A stretch of 64,000 bases of DNA, taken from the NCBI RefSeq assembly GCF_000010525.1, contig NC_009937.1, forward strand, positions 4,283,501 through 4,347,500, given 5' to 3'. The notes under the pieces are model-generated. The model did not search any database, was not told the DNA's origin, and worked only from the letters and a program-made list of their open reading frames with translations. The position numbers and the translations under genes were made by a program. Below, piece after piece: positions 17,718 through 27,326 of the stretch. This DNA comes from Azorhizobium caulinodans ORS 571. Its GTDB lineage: Bacteria; Pseudomonadota; Alphaproteobacteria; Rhizobiales; Xanthobacteraceae. The first letter of the stretch is position 1. Each line of letters opens with the position of its first letter.

Positions 17718-18698
17718 TCAGTCGGCGATCTTGCCGCCCAGCTCATCCTCGATATGAATGCGGATGATCTCCTCGAAGGAGGTCTCCGCCTTGAAACCCA
17801 GCGCGAGCGCACGGGCGGGATTGAAGGTGCGCGGCCAGCCGCTCACGATCTTCGCCACCACCGGATCGGGCTCGCGGCGGATGCGCGCCACCGCCTTGTC
17901 GCCCGCGACCTTGCGCAGCGCCTCGATCTGATCGCCCACGCTCGCGCCGACGCCCGGCATGTTCAAGGAGCGCCGGGCGCCGAGCTGCGCCGTGTCCAGC
18001 GTCGCCGCATGGACGAGGAAGCCGGCGGCGGAGCGCGGCGAAGCGTGCCAGTGCACCACGTCCTCGGAGACCGGCAGGATCGCCTCCTGCCCGGCCAGCG
18101 GCTCGCGGATGATGCCGGAGAAAAAGCCCGACGCCGCCTTGTTGGGCTTGCCCGGCCGCACGCAGATGGTGGGCAGGCGGATGCCCACGCCATCCAGGAA
18201 GCCGCGACGGGAATAATCCGCCATCAACAATTCGCAAATGGCCTTCTGCGTGCCGTAGGAGGTGAGCGGCGTCTGGAAGAATTCATCATCGATGGGCTCG
18301 GCCGGATAAGGCGCGCCGAACACCGCGAGCGTCGAGGTGAACACCACGCGCGGCACATAGCTCTCCACCACCCGGATGGCGTCGAACAGGAAACGCGTGC
18401 CATCGAGATTGATGCGGTAGCCCTTGTCGAAATCGGCCTCCGCCTCGCCCGACACGATGGCGGCGAGATGGAAGATGACGTCCGGCCGATCCTTGATCAG
18501 CGCCTCGGCCTCGCCCGGAACGGACAGGTCCGACACCCGCGTCTCGATGGTGAAGGGCGCCTCCACGCGGGCGGGCGCCACCACATCATGGGCGGTGAGA
18601 TGGCTGATGGGCTTGCCGCCGAGGCGGCCCTCCCGCGCCAGGCGTTCGATCAGCTTGCGGCCAACCATGCCGGCACCGCCGATGACGAGAATGCGCAT
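17718..18698 (-). CDS. denD: D-erythronate dehydrogenase
   Basis: An NAD-dependent short-chain epimerase/dehydratase-family enzyme of 326 residues. DenD oxidises D-erythronate at C2 in four-carbon sugar-acid catabolism. Seen: the Rossmann motif VIGGAGMVGRKL, the serine region VVFTSTLAVFGAP, and the catalytic SYGTQKAICE (YxxxK). The long GIRLPTICVRPGKPNKAASGFFSGIIREPL is characteristic of the DenD subgroup. The start at 18698 is chosen because AAGGAGAG lies eight bases upstream; another ATG is two codons earlier. The other Den enzymes are not adjacent. A SDR, a GNAT and an IlvD/Edd dehydratase lie upstream on the same strand. Confidence 0.87.
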   Translation of the reverse strand: MRILVIGGAGMVGRKLIERLAREGRLGGKPISHLTAHDVVAPARVEAPFTIETRVSDLSVPGEAEALIKDRPDVIFHLAAIVSGEAEADFDKGYRINLDGTRFLFDAIRVVESYVPRVVFTSTLAVFGAPYPAEPIDDEFFQTPLTSYGTQKAICELLMADYSRRGFLDGVGIRLPTICVRPGKPNKAASGFFSGIIREPLAGQEAILPVSEDVVHWHASPRSAAGFLVHAATLDTAQLGARRSLNMPGVGASVGDQIEALRKVAGDKAVARIRREPDPVVAKIVSGWPRTFNPARALALGFKAETSFEEIIRIHIEDELGGKIAD

Positions 18699-18805
18699 GA
18701 ACATCTCTCCTTGAAATCTGTTTCCGGACCGGATCTTGCCGCGCCTCTCAGCGGGCGCGCTTGGGGTATCTGCGGCGGGGGGAGGCGTGGCAGATGCCGC
18801 TCGGC

Positions 18806-19040
18806 TCCCTCTCTATCCCTCCCCCGCAGGCGGGAGAGGGAACACGTGGCTCACAGTCGCGCCGTTGCGCAGACAATCGGTGATAAAGCCCTCCCCCCTT
18901 GCGGGGGAGGGTTGGGAGGGGGGTAAAGCGGCGGGGGCCCCAGAGCGCGTTCGGGAGGGAAGCGTGGAGCCCGGGCAGCGGCGCTCGGGTGGAGGGCGTC
19001 CTATCCCCCTCCCTGCCCTCCCCCTCAAGGGGGGAGGGTT
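18806..19040. repeat. GC-rich intergenic palindromic repeat cluster
   Basis: Three palindromic blocks occur close together: TCCCTCCCCCGC with GCGGGAGAGGGA near 18816-18840, CCCTCCCCC with GGGGGAGGG at 18889-18911, and CCCTCCCCC with GGGGGAGGG at 19016-19038. They resemble the dispersed extragenic palindromes common in rhizobia. The cluster lies between denD and the SDR gene, both minus strand, and could weaken read-through or stabilise mRNA ends. Confidence 0.7.
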
Positions 19041-19083
19041 CTCCCCTCATAACCCCAGCCGTTCCGCCAGCCGCCTCGGGCGC

Positions 19084-19830
19084 TCAGAGCACCCAGCCAC
19101 CGTCGATGATGTGGATCTGGCCCGTGGTGAAGGCGCTCTCGTCGCTGCCGAGATAGACGGCGAGCGCGGCGATCTCTTCCGGCTTGCCGAGCCGGCCCAT
19201 GGGCTGGCGGCCCACGAAATCGGCCCGCACCTGCTCCAGCGAACGGCCGGTCTGGGCAGCCACCGCCGCGATGCGCTCGTCGAGGCTCGGGGACTGGATG
19301 GTGCCGGGGCAGATGGCGTTGGCACGCACGCCCTTCAGGATGAAGTCCGCCGCCACCGCCTTGGTGAGGCCGATGATGGCCGCCTTGGTGGTGCCGTACA
19401 CATAGCGGTTCGGCACGCCGCGGATGGAAGAGGCCGCCGAGGCGATGTTCACGATGGAGCCGCCGCCCGCCTCCAGCATGCCCGGCAGGAAGGCCGAGAT
19501 GGTGCGGTGGATGGAGGTGACGTTGAGATCGAAGGAGAAGTCCCAGTCCTTCTCGCTGGTCTCGAAGATCGTGCCCTGGTGCACATAGCCCGCATTGTTG
19601 GACAGGATGTGCACCGGGCCGATGTCCTTGGCGAGGGCGTTCACGGCATCGGTGCTGCGCACGTCGAGCGCGCGCACCTCGGCGCCCTTGAGGCCCTCCA
19701 GCTTGGCGACATCGAGATCGGTCGCGATCACCCGCGCGCCCTCGCGCACATAGGCCTCCGCGATGGCGCGGCCGATGCCTTGCCCGGCCGCCGTCACCAG
19801 CGCGATCTTACCCTCCAAACGTCCCGTCAT
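19084..19830 (-). CDS. short-chain dehydrogenase/reductase
   Basis: A 248-residue NAD(P)-dependent oxidoreductase of the classical SDR family. Seen: the cofactor motif TAAGQGIGRA, NNAGYVHQG, the catalytic serine strand IVNIASAASS, YVYGTTKAA (YxxxK) and the C-terminal IDGGWVL. The closest group by eye is sugar-acid or 3-hydroxyacid dehydrogenases of the kind found beside IlvD/Edd dehydratases. The start overlaps the upstream GNAT stop by four bases (ATGA), so the two are translationally coupled. A role in oxidising a sugar-acid product is inference from the neighbours. Confidence 0.88.
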   Translation of the reverse strand: MTGRLEGKIALVTAAGQGIGRAIAEAYVREGARVIATDLDVAKLEGLKGAEVRALDVRSTDAVNALAKDIGPVHILSNNAGYVHQGTIFETSEKDWDFSFDLNVTSIHRTISAFLPGMLEAGGGSIVNIASAASSIRGVPNRYVYGTTKAAIIGLTKAVAADFILKGVRANAICPGTIQSPSLDERIAAVAAQTGRSLEQVRADFVGRQPMGRLGKPEEIAALAVYLGSDESAFTTGQIHIIDGGWVL

Positions 19831-20555
19831 GGCGTTTCCTTCTCCAGTGTGTTCCGGATGTCTTCAAGACGGCTCTTCTGACGGCCGTCCGCATCGAAAT
19901 TGCCGGGCGCAAGCCACGCCTCGAACGCCGCCTTGGCGCGCGGCCATTCGTGATCCAGCAGCGAGAACCAGGTGGTGTCCCGGTTGCGCCCCTTGATGAC
20001 CATGTGCTGGCGGAACAGCCCCTCATAGGTGAAGCCGAGCCGCAGAGCGGCGCGGCGGGAGGGCGCGTTCAGCGCGTTGCACTTCCACTCATAGCGCCGG
20101 TAGCCGAGATCCTCGAAGGCATGGCGGGCCATGAGATACATGGCTTCCGTCGCCGCCCGGCTGCGCTGGAGCGCGGGCGTGAAGAGGATGTTGCCCACCT
20201 CGATCACCCGGTGGGCGGGCTCGATGCGCATGTAGGTGGCGTGCCCCACCGCCCTGCCGCTCGCCGGATCCACCAGCGCGAACATGAGCGGATCGTCCTT
20301 CAGCGCCGCTTCCGCATAGGAGCGGCGGAAGGCGTCCAGATCGGCGAAGGGCGGGACGGAAAGAAAATCCCACAGCGCCTCCACCTCCGCGCTGCCATGG
20401 GAGGCGGCGAAGAGGTCGGCGGCGTGGAGGTCCACGTCGAAGGGACGGACGGAAACATGCCGTCCTTCCAGCGCCACGCGCGCCGGGCGGCGCGCGGGCG
20501 GACCGCTGACGGGCGCCCCCAGAACCTGATCCTCGGCGGCGGCTTCCCCAGTCAT
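19827..20555 (-). CDS. GNAT family N-acetyltransferase
   Basis: A protein of 242 residues. Residues about 28-215 form a RimJ/RimL-type GNAT domain: VSVRPFDVDLHAADLF, ALVDPASGRAVGHATYMRI, EVGNILFTPALQRSRAATEAM (acetyl-CoA loop region) and EWKCNALNAPSRRAALRLGFTYEG. Such enzymes acetylate an amino group of a protein or small molecule, and the substrate here is unknown. It sits between the IlvD/Edd dehydratase (9 bases upstream) and the SDR (4-base overlap), so it belongs to their operon. Confidence 0.88.
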   Translation of the reverse strand: MTGEAAAEDQVLGAPVSGPPARRPARVALEGRHVSVRPFDVDLHAADLFAASHGSAEVEALWDFLSVPPFADLDAFRRSYAEAALKDDPLMFALVDPASGRAVGHATYMRIEPAHRVIEVGNILFTPALQRSRAATEAMYLMARHAFEDLGYRRYEWKCNALNAPSRRAALRLGFTYEGLFRQHMVIKGRNRDTTWFSLLDHEWPRAKAAFEAWLAPGNFDADGRQKSRLEDIRNTLEKETP

Positions 20556-20564
20556 GGCAGGACC

Positions 20565-22379
20565 CTAGTGGTTGTCGCGCGGAACGCCCATCGTCTGCGC
20601 CACCCGCTGATACTTCACGGCCGGCTTCAGAACCATGCCCTCATCGAACTGGGCGACCATGGAGCGCTGGATCTCCTGCCAGGGAGTTTGGCTCTGCGGA
20701 ATGGGGAAGCCGCCATTGGCCTCAAGGGCGGCCCGGCGCTGCGCCAGTTCCTCATCCGAAATCAGGATGTCCGCGGTGCCCTTCTCCAGGTCGATGCGCA
20801 CCCGGTCGCCGGTCTTCAGCAGGGCGAGGCCGCCGCCCGCCGCCGCTTCCGGCGAGGCGTTGAGGATGGAGGGCGAACCAGACGTGCCCGACTGGCGGCC
20901 ATCGCCGATGCAGGGCAGCGCATTGACCCCGCGCTTGATGAGGGCGGCCGGCGGCTGCATGTTCACCACCTCGGCGCCACCGGGATAACCGATGGGCCCG
21001 GTGCCGCGGATGAAGAGCAGCGTGTGCTCGTCGATGCCCAGCGCCGGATCATCGATGCGGTGGTGGTAGTCCTCCGGCCCCTCGAACACCACGGCCGGTC
21101 CCTCGAAGGCGTTGGGGTCCTTCGGATCGGACAGGAAGCGGGCGCGGAACTCCTCGGAGATCACCGAGGTCTTCATGATGGCGTTCTCGAACAGATTGCC
21201 GCGCAGCACGATGAAGCCGGCGTCCGCCTTCATGGGCGCGTCATAGGCGCGGATCACGTCGCGATCCCAGGAGAACTTGCCGCGGCAGTTCTCGCCGATG
21301 CTGCGGCCGTTCACCGTGAGCGCGCCCTCATGGATCTGGCCGGCCTGGATCAGTTCGGCCACCACGGCGGGAATGCCGCCGGCGCGGTGGAATTCCTCGC
21401 CTAGATATTCGCCCGCCGGTTGAAGGTTCACGAGCAGCGGGATCTTGTGGCCCACCGCCTGCCAGTCATCGACGGTCAGCGACACGCCCACGTGGCGGGC
21501 GATGGCATTGAGATGGATGGGGGCGTTCGTGGAGCCGCCGATGGCCGAATTGACGCGGATGGCGTTCTCGAACGCTTCACGGGTCAGGATATCGGAAGGC
21601 TTCAGATCCTCCCACACCATGTCCACGATGCGCTTGCCGGTCTCATAGGAAATCTGACCGCGCTCGCGATAGGGGGCGGGAATGGCCGCGCAGCCCGGCA
21701 GCGACATGCCCAGCGCCTCGGCAAGGCCGTTCATGGTGGAGGCCGTGCCCATGGTGTTGCAATGGCCGACGGAGGGGGCGGAGGACGCCACGATCTCCAT
21801 GAAGGTGTCGTAGTCGATCTCGCCCGCCGCATGCTGGGCGCGGGCCTTCCACACCACGGTGCCGGAGCCGGTGCGCTCGCCGTTCCACCAGCCGTTCAGC
21901 ATGGGGCCGCCGGAGAGCACGATGGCGGGGATGTTCACGGTGGCCGCCGCCATGATGCAGGCGGGTGTCGTCTTGTCGCAGCCGGTGGTCAGCACGACGC
22001 CGTCGAGCGGATAGCCGTAGAGCACCTCGACAAGGCCGAGATAGGCAAGGTTCCGGTCGAGGGCGGCTGTGGGCCGCTTGCCGGTTTCCTGGATGGGATG
22101 GACCGGAAATTCAAAGGGAATGCCGCCCGCCGCCGCGATGCCCTCGCGCACGCGCTTGGCAAGGTCGAGGTGATGGCGGTTGCAGGGAGAGAGGTCGGAG
22201 CCGGTCTGGGCGATGCCGATGATCGGCTTGCCGGACTGGAGCTCCTCGCGGGTCAGGCCGAAGTTCAGATACCGCTCGAGATAGAGCGCGGTCATGCCCG
22301 GATTGTCCGGATTGTCGAACCAGAGCTGCGAGCGCAGCTTGCGGCCGTGATTTTCCGGCTGATCCCCTTGACCGACCAT
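20565..22379 (-). CDS. IlvD/Edd family sugar-acid dehydratase (xylonate/arabinonate dehydratase type)
   Basis: An iron-sulfur dehydratase of 604 residues. Cluster cysteines are visible in [23 protein letters not shown] and [32 protein letters not shown] near the C terminus holds the catalytic serine region. [24 protein letters not shown] at the start and overall similarity favour the pentonate dehydratase branch, such as Caulobacter xylonate dehydratase, over IlvD itself. The start at 22379 has GGGAGA upstream. It leads an operon with a GNAT and an SDR. The precise sugar acid cannot be told. Confidence 0.88.
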   Translation of the reverse strand: MVGQGDQPENHGRKLRSQLWFDNPDNPGMTALYLERYLNFGLTREELQSGKPIIGIAQTGSDLSPCNRHHLDLAKRVREGIAAAGGIPFEFPVHPIQETGKRPTAALDRNLAYLGLVEVLYGYPLDGVVLTTGCDKTTPACIMAAATVNIPAIVLSGGPMLNGWWNGERTGSGTVVWKARAQHAAGEIDYDTFMEIVASSAPSVGHCNTMGTASTMNGLAEALGMSLPGCAAIPAPYRERGQISYETGKRIVDMVWEDLKPSDILTREAFENAIRVNSAIGGSTNAPIHLNAIARHVGVSLTVDDWQAVGHKIPLLVNLQPAGEYLGEEFHRAGGIPAVVAELIQAGQIHEGALTVNGRSIGENCRGKFSWDRDVIRAYDAPMKADAGFIVLRGNLFENAIMKTSVISEEFRARFLSDPKDPNAFEGPAVVFEGPEDYHHRIDDPALGIDEHTLLFIRGTGPIGYPGGAEVVNMQPPAALIKRGVNALPCIGDGRQSGTSGSPSILNASPEAAAGGGLALLKTGDRVRIDLEKGTADILISDEELAQRRAALEANGGFPIPQSQTPWQEIQRSMVAQFDEGMVLKPAVKYQRVAQTMGVPRDNH

Positions 22380-22515
22380 GGTTTTCTCCCAGGCGAAGCG
22401 CGTCTTGCGGCGGCATTTGAAACGATTTGATCGCCGCTTTATGCGCCTCGCGGGCCGCGAAATCAATCAGGCTGGAGAGGTTCCACGCTGCCCTTATGTG
22501 CTGCGCTGCGGCAGC

Positions 22516-23196
22516 TCAGACCTCCGCCCATTGGCGCAGGAGGTTGTGATAGACGCCGGTGAGCTGGACCGCCGAGATGTGACCGGGATGGTCCTGGTTG
22601 AGACGCATGATGGCCATGTCCATGTCGAACAGCAGCGCCCGCTGGCCGGCATCCCGAATGAGGCTCTGCGTCCAGAAGAAGGAGGCCACCCGCGAGCCGC
22701 GCGTGATGGGCGTCACATGGTGCAGGGAGGTCGCGGGATAGACGATGGCATCGCCCGCCGGCAGCTTCACCTTGTGAGCCCCATAGGTATCCTCCACCAC
22801 CAGTTCGCCGCCCTCATACTCGTCCGGCTCGGAGAGGAAGAGCGTGGTGGAGACGTCGGTGCGCAGCGGCTCGCCGCTGTCCCGCACGAAGCGGATGGCG
22901 TTGTCCACGTGGGAGCCGAAGGTCATGCCCGCATCATAGCGGTTGAACATGGGCGGCAGGATGCGCCGGGGCAGGACGGCGGAGGTGAACAGGGCCGAGC
23001 GCTGGAGGGCGGCGCGCACCATCTCGCCCAGCTCGCGCGCCTCGGCGCTGCCGTCGGGCAGCTGGAGGTTCTTCTTCACATGCACGGCCTGCGCGCCGGC
23101 GGTGGAGCGCCCGTCCACCCAGCCCGCCGCATCCATCACGGCGCGACAGCGGGCGACCTGCTCCGGGGTCAGCACCTTGGGAATATGGATCATCAT
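22516..23196 (-). CDS. piuC: PKHD-type Fe(II)/2-oxoglutarate hydroxylase (PiuC/YbiX family)
   Basis: A 226-residue dioxygenase whose genes habitually sit beside TonB-dependent siderophore receptors. Iron ligands are visible as HVD (SHVDNAIRF) and the distal His in SLHHVTPIT, with the 2-oxoglutarate arginine in [10 protein letters not shown]. The N-terminal [13 protein letters not shown] is typical. It lies 84 bases downstream of the receptor gene on the same strand. The family is thought to help iron uptake; its substrate is not established. Confidence 0.9.
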   Translation of the reverse strand: MMIHIPKVLTPEQVARCRAVMDAAGWVDGRSTAGAQAVHVKKNLQLPDGSAEARELGEMVRAALQRSALFTSAVLPRRILPPMFNRYDAGMTFGSHVDNAIRFVRDSGEPLRTDVSTTLFLSEPDEYEGGELVVEDTYGAHKVKLPAGDAIVYPATSLHHVTPITRGSRVASFFWTQSLIRDAGQRALLFDMDMAIMRLNQDHPGHISAVQLTGVYHNLLRQWAEV

Positions 23197-23280
23197 CGGC
23201 AGGCACTCCGCGCAGGGCGCAACAAACGCAAAAGCCGCCGCGCCCGGTGAGAGGCGCGGCGGCGGAGACGGGAACCGGGA

Positions 23281-25644
23281 TCAGAAGGTCGCCCGGGCGG
23301 TGAGGGTGCCGGTGCGGCCCGCAGCGGGGACGGCCTGACCGCCATAATACTGCGCGTAATACAGCTCGTCGGTCAGGTTGTAGACGTTGAGCTGGACCTG
23401 GAAGTTCTTCGAGATCTGGTAGCTCGCCATGGCGTCGAAGGCCCAGTAGGACGGCACATAGACGGTGTTCGTGGCATTGGCGAAGGTGTTGTCGTTGTAG
23501 GTGCCGCCGAAGCCGACCAGGAGTTCCTTGGTGACGTTGTAGGACGTCCAGAAGGAGAAGGAGTTGGGCGGCGTGTTCGGCAGTTGCTTGCCCAGCGTCT
23601 GGAGGTTGGCCACGGTCGGTGCGGGACCGACACTCATGATCTCCGAGTCGAGATGGGTGAAGCTGGCGGTGATGTTCCAGTCCTTGGTGAGGTTGCCGGT
23701 GGCGCCGAGCGTATAGCCCTGCACCCGCTGCTCGCCGCCCAGCACGGTGGGCGGCAGGCCCGCCGCAGTGTCGGTCGCGACGCGGGTGTTGGTCTTCATG
23801 GTCTGGAAGATGGCGCCGGTCACGGTGAGCTGGTTGTTGAGCAGCATCGCCTTGAAGCCGGCCTCGGCGGTCGTGTTCGACTCCGGCGCCAGCGTCGCTG
23901 TACCGCTGTCAAGCACGCCATACTCCGACGAAGGATTGGAGGAGGTGCCGTAGGTCACATAGAGGTTCAGCGGCTCGATGGGCGTGAAGATGGTGCCCAC
24001 CTTGTAGTTGAACATGGTCTCCGAGTTCTGGAGCGTCGTCTGCGTGCCGGTGATGCTGGAGCCGGAGGTCGTGATGGCGAAGGAATTGTAGTTGGTGCTG
24101 GCGGCATCGAGCCGGAAGCCGCCCATGATCTGCCAGTACTGGTTGATCTTGATCTGGTCGGCCGCATAGAAGCCCACGTCCGTCATGTCCGTGGTCACGG
24201 TGGAGGTCGGCAGATAGTTGGTGTAACCGCCGAGGCCGAAGTTCGCGGACACGTCCAGGGGATTGATCAGCGACACGCGGCAGGCCACCACCGTCTGATT
24301 GCAGAGGTTATAACGCTGCTGGTAGCGGCCTTCGCTGGTGACCTCGATGCCGGCGTTGAGCGTGTGCTCGAACTGGCCCCATTTGAACTTCGCCACCATG
24401 TCGGTGATGTTCGTGAACTGGGTATTGTCGGTCTCGGTCTGGAAGCGCTGCATGCCGATCGTCATGGCGCTGGTCGGGTAATAATACTGGGAAGCCGGCA
24501 GCGGCGAGGCGAAGGACACGTTGCCGGAAGTGCCGAGCGCGCGGGGCGCTGTCACGCGGGCCAGACGATCGTTCGCGGTGTAGCGGGTGCCGTTGGTGAG
24601 CGTCACATAGTCGTTGAGCTCATACTGGAGCTGCAGGGTGACCATGTTGGTGTCGGTGGTCACCTGATCCTTGTAGGGACCGTTGGTGACGCCGTACCAG
24701 GTGTTGCGCGGCACATTGACCGGCGGGGTCGCCGCACCATTGCCGAAATATCCGCCCTGCGGCTGGCCGAAGGTGCCGAGCGCGGTGCTCACCACGGGCG
24801 CCGGATAATAGGGCACGCCGTAATCGGGAACGCTCTCCTCGTGCTGGTAGTAATAGGACAGCGTCGCCGTCGTCTTGTCGTTCAGCTTGGCGGTGATGGA
24901 CGGGGCCACACCCCAGCGCGTGGCGTTGACGTTATCGCGGTCGGCGGTGTCGATGTCCTGCGCCATCAGGTTGATGCGCGCATAGATGTTGTCGTTATAC
25001 TTGCCGTTGGCATCGAGCGTGGTGCGCCAACCCTGACTGGTGTAGGCGGAAACGTCCGCATTCACGAAGGTGGCGTTCTTGGGCAGCTTGGACACCATGT
25101 TGATGGCGCCGCCCGTGGAACCGCGGCCGAAGGCGAAGGACGACGGGCCGAGGAACACGTCCACCTGCTCGATGTCGAACATGTCGCGCGTGTACCAGCC
25201 CGGATCGCGGATGCCGTCGCGATAAATGTCGCCGCGCGCCGAGAAGCCCCGGATGATGGGATTGTCGCCCTGCTGGCCGCCCTCGCCGGCGCTGAAGGTG
25301 ATGCCCGAGACGTTGCGCAGGGCCTGTTCGAGCGTCACCGTGTTCTGCTCGCGCATCACCTCCTCGGTGATGACGTTGACTGTCTGCGGCATGTCGAAGA
25401 TCGGCACCGGCAGGCGGGTGACGCCCGTGCTGTTCGACGAGAAGCTGGTGCCGTCGCCCTGCACCTGCACGGTGGGCAGGTCCACTTCCGTGCTCGGGGC
25501 TGCGGCCTGCTGGGCCAGCGCCGGGCCCGCCACCATCACGGACGCCATGCCGACGGTCAAATGCAGCGATCCCATGAGAGCCGCCCGGACGCCCTCGGGC
25601 TGGCTGGATGTGCGAATACCTTCACCAGCAACATTGGCGGGCAT
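23281..25644 (-). CDS. TonB-dependent siderophore receptor (catecholate type)
   Basis: An outer-membrane receptor of 787 residues that imports ferric siderophores. The N-terminal extended signal peptide includes the hydrophobic run SLHLTVGMASVMVAGPALA. The plug domain starts near LPVPIFDMPQTVNVITEEVMREQ and includes GITFSAGEGGQQGDNPIIRGFSARGD. The barrel follows, ending in the aromatic-terminated RATF. The start at 25644 is preferred because GGAG lies nine bases upstream; longer in-frame starts add 40 non-signal residues. With piuC it forms an iron-uptake unit resembling PiuA/Fiu. Confidence 0.93.
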   Translation of the reverse strand: MPANVAGEGIRTSSQPEGVRAALMGSLHLTVGMASVMVAGPALAQQAAAPSTEVDLPTVQVQGDGTSFSSNSTGVTRLPVPIFDMPQTVNVITEEVMREQNTVTLEQALRNVSGITFSAGEGGQQGDNPIIRGFSARGDIYRDGIRDPGWYTRDMFDIEQVDVFLGPSSFAFGRGSTGGAINMVSKLPKNATFVNADVSAYTSQGWRTTLDANGKYNDNIYARINLMAQDIDTADRDNVNATRWGVAPSITAKLNDKTTATLSYYYQHEESVPDYGVPYYPAPVVSTALGTFGQPQGGYFGNGAATPPVNVPRNTWYGVTNGPYKDQVTTDTNMVTLQLQYELNDYVTLTNGTRYTANDRLARVTAPRALGTSGNVSFASPLPASQYYYPTSAMTIGMQRFQTETDNTQFTNITDMVAKFKWGQFEHTLNAGIEVTSEGRYQQRYNLCNQTVVACRVSLINPLDVSANFGLGGYTNYLPTSTVTTDMTDVGFYAADQIKINQYWQIMGGFRLDAASTNYNSFAITTSGSSITGTQTTLQNSETMFNYKVGTIFTPIEPLNLYVTYGTSSNPSSEYGVLDSGTATLAPESNTTAEAGFKAMLLNNQLTVTGAIFQTMKTNTRVATDTAAGLPPTVLGGEQRVQGYTLGATGNLTKDWNITASFTHLDSEIMSVGPAPTVANLQTLGKQLPNTPPNSFSFWTSYNVTKELLVGFGGTYNDNTFANATNTVYVPSYWAFDAMASYQISKNFQVQLNVYNLTDELYYAQYYGGQAVPAAGRTGTLTARATF

Positions 25645-25789
25645 GTCAATCATCTCCAGAAATGCGCGCAACACCGCACGTGGGCACGCAATGTCCAATC
25701 TGTATTTCTCCTCCATATTTCCAACGCTTGCCCTGCCGCAACGAAAAATGACACCGAAGCGCCACATTTGAGACATGCTAATCTGGCCA

Positions 25790-25810
25790 TTATTTGTTTG
25801 TAATAAATAA
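25790..25810. promoter_or_regulatory. AT-rich palindrome between the divergent receptor and biotin-transport genes
   Basis: TTATTT at 25790-25795 pairs with AAATAA at 25805-25810 across nine bases, in a local AT-rich island. It lies in the shared control region of the siderophore receptor and bioM. It could be an operator for an iron-responsive (Fur/Irr-type) or a biotin-responsive regulator; the match to any known box is not good enough to name one. Confidence 0.4.
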
Positions 25811-25932
25811 AAACTGTAATGACTCTAAGAACGCTGCAATGCCAGCATCCGCAGGTGCTTGCGCGCCATCGGCGCGCTCTTGCCGGCGCGCCAAAAGGCT
25901 GCCATTCCGCGGGCACGCAACAGGACGGCAAC

Positions 25933-26682
25933 ATGGCGGAAACCGCAGGCGGGCGGAAAGATGGCGAAGGACGCGGCGGCATCGTGCTGCGGGACGTCTG
26001 GCTCGACCGGGGCGGCAGCCCGCTGTTCCGCGGCCTCTCGCTTGATCTGCCGGAGCGGCGCATCGGCCTCGTCGGCTCGAACGGCTCCGGCAAGAGCAGC
26101 CTGCTGCGTCTGCTGAACGGGCTGCTCGTGCCGGATCGCGGCCGCCTGACCGTGGCCGGGCTCGATGCCGCCCGCGACCGCCGCGACCTGCCCACCCGCG
26201 TCGGCTTCGTCTTCCAGAATGTGGATCACCAGATCCTGTTTCCCACCGTGGGCGAGGAGATCGCCTTCGGTCTCGTGGAGCACGGCCTTGATCGCAAGGC
26301 GGCCCGCGCGGAGGCGGAGCGCCTGCTGGCGGCCCATGGCTGCGCCGGATGGGCGGGGCGGGCCGTGGACGCACTCTCCGAGGGCCAGAAGCAGCTCGTC
26401 TGCATCCTCGCGGCACTCGCCCCCGATCCGGCCATCCTCGTCATGGACGAGCCGCTCGCCAGCCTCGACCTCGCCAACCGGCGGGCGCTCCTCGCCCGGA
26501 TCGAACGGTTGCCGCAGCAGGTCCTGATGGCGAGCCATGACCTCGACCTCATCGCCGGCTTCGACCGCATCCTCTGGCTGGAGGCCGGCGCGGTGAAGGC
26601 AGACGGGCCGCCCGATGCCGTGCTGCCGGCCTATCGCGCCCATGAGGAGACGCGGGCGCGGACGCTCGGGGACCTGTCATGA
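25933..26682 (+). CDS. bioM: biotin ECF transporter ATPase BioM
   Basis: The ATP-binding subunit of the energy-coupling biotin importer, 249 residues, the CbiO type. Seen: Walker A GSNGSGKSS, Q-loop GFVFQNVDHQILFPTV (typical of ECF ATPases), signature ALSEGQKQLV (with E in place of the usual G of LSGGQ), and Walker B ILVMDEPLASLD. The ATG at 25933 fits the domain start. The stop overlaps the bioN start by four bases. The gene set bioM-bioN-bioY identifies the substrate as biotin. Confidence 0.9.
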   Translation: MAETAGGRKDGEGRGGIVLRDVWLDRGGSPLFRGLSLDLPERRIGLVGSNGSGKSSLLRLLNGLLVPDRGRLTVAGLDAARDRRDLPTRVGFVFQNVDHQILFPTVGEEIAFGLVEHGLDRKAARAEAERLLAAHGCAGWAGRAVDALSEGQKQLVCILAALAPDPAILVMDEPLASLDLANRRALLARIERLPQQVLMASHDLDLIAGFDRILWLEAGAVKADGPPDAVLPAYRAHEETRARTLGDLS

Positions 26683-27326
26683 TCTCCGGCTACCTGCCCG
26701 GCCGCTCGCCGCTGCATCGCCTGCCGGCAGGGTGGAAGCTCGCGGGGCTCGCCGGATTGAGCGTGCTGCTGCTTCCCGCCCAGAGCCCGCTGCTGCTGGG
26801 CGCCGGCCTCGCCGTGGTGCTCTGCGCCTACGCCGCCCTCGGCCGTCCGGCCCTCGCGCGGCTCGGCCTGCTGCGGCCGCTGCTGCCCATCCTCGCGCTC
26901 ATGCTGGTGCTGCAACTCTGGGCTCAGGACTGGTCGCCCGCCGGCCTTGTCTCCGGCCTCGTGATCGTGATGCGCATCCTGCTCATGGTGATGCTGGCGG
27001 ATCTCGTGACCCTCTCGACCCCGCTTCAGGACATGATGGACGTTCTGGAGCGGCTCGCCAGCCCATTGCGGCGGCTGGGGCTTGAGCCGCGCCGGCTGGC
27101 GCTGGCGGTGGCGCTGGTGCTGCGCTTCGTGCCGGTGCTCCTCGCCTCCTGGCAGGCCCGGACCGAGGCCTGGCGGGCCCGCAGCCCGCGCCGGCCGGGG
27201 CTAGCCCTACTGCCGGGCTTCCTGATCCAGACCCTGCGCATCGCGGACCGTGTGGCCGAGGCTCTTGATGCCCGCGGCTTTGCGCGGCATGACACGGGCC
27301 GATCCCGCGAGACGAGGACCCAATGA
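26679..27326 (+). CDS. bioN: biotin ECF transporter transmembrane coupling subunit BioN
   Basis: A 215-residue T-component with several membrane helices. GRSPLHRLPAGWKLAGLAGL is the usual N-terminal segment of CbiQ-type subunits. The Ala-Arg-Gly coupling motifs that contact the ATPase lie in the C-terminal part (RTEAWRARSPRR, ALDARGFAR). It overlaps bioM and bioY by four bases at either end, giving strict operon coupling. Confidence 0.9.
   Translation: MISGYLPGRSPLHRLPAGWKLAGLAGLSVLLLPAQSPLLLGAGLAVVLCAYAALGRPALARLGLLRPLLPILALMLVLQLWAQDWSPAGLVSGLVIVMRILLMVMLADLVTLSTPLQDMMDVLERLASPLRRLGLEPRRLALAVALVLRFVPVLLASWQARTEAWRARSPRRPGLALLPGFLIQTLRIADRVAEALDARGFARHDTGRSRETRTQ

Noticed and set aside
23584-25803. 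739-codon open frame antisense to the siderophore receptor
   Set aside because: No recognisable domain; shadow of the receptor gene.
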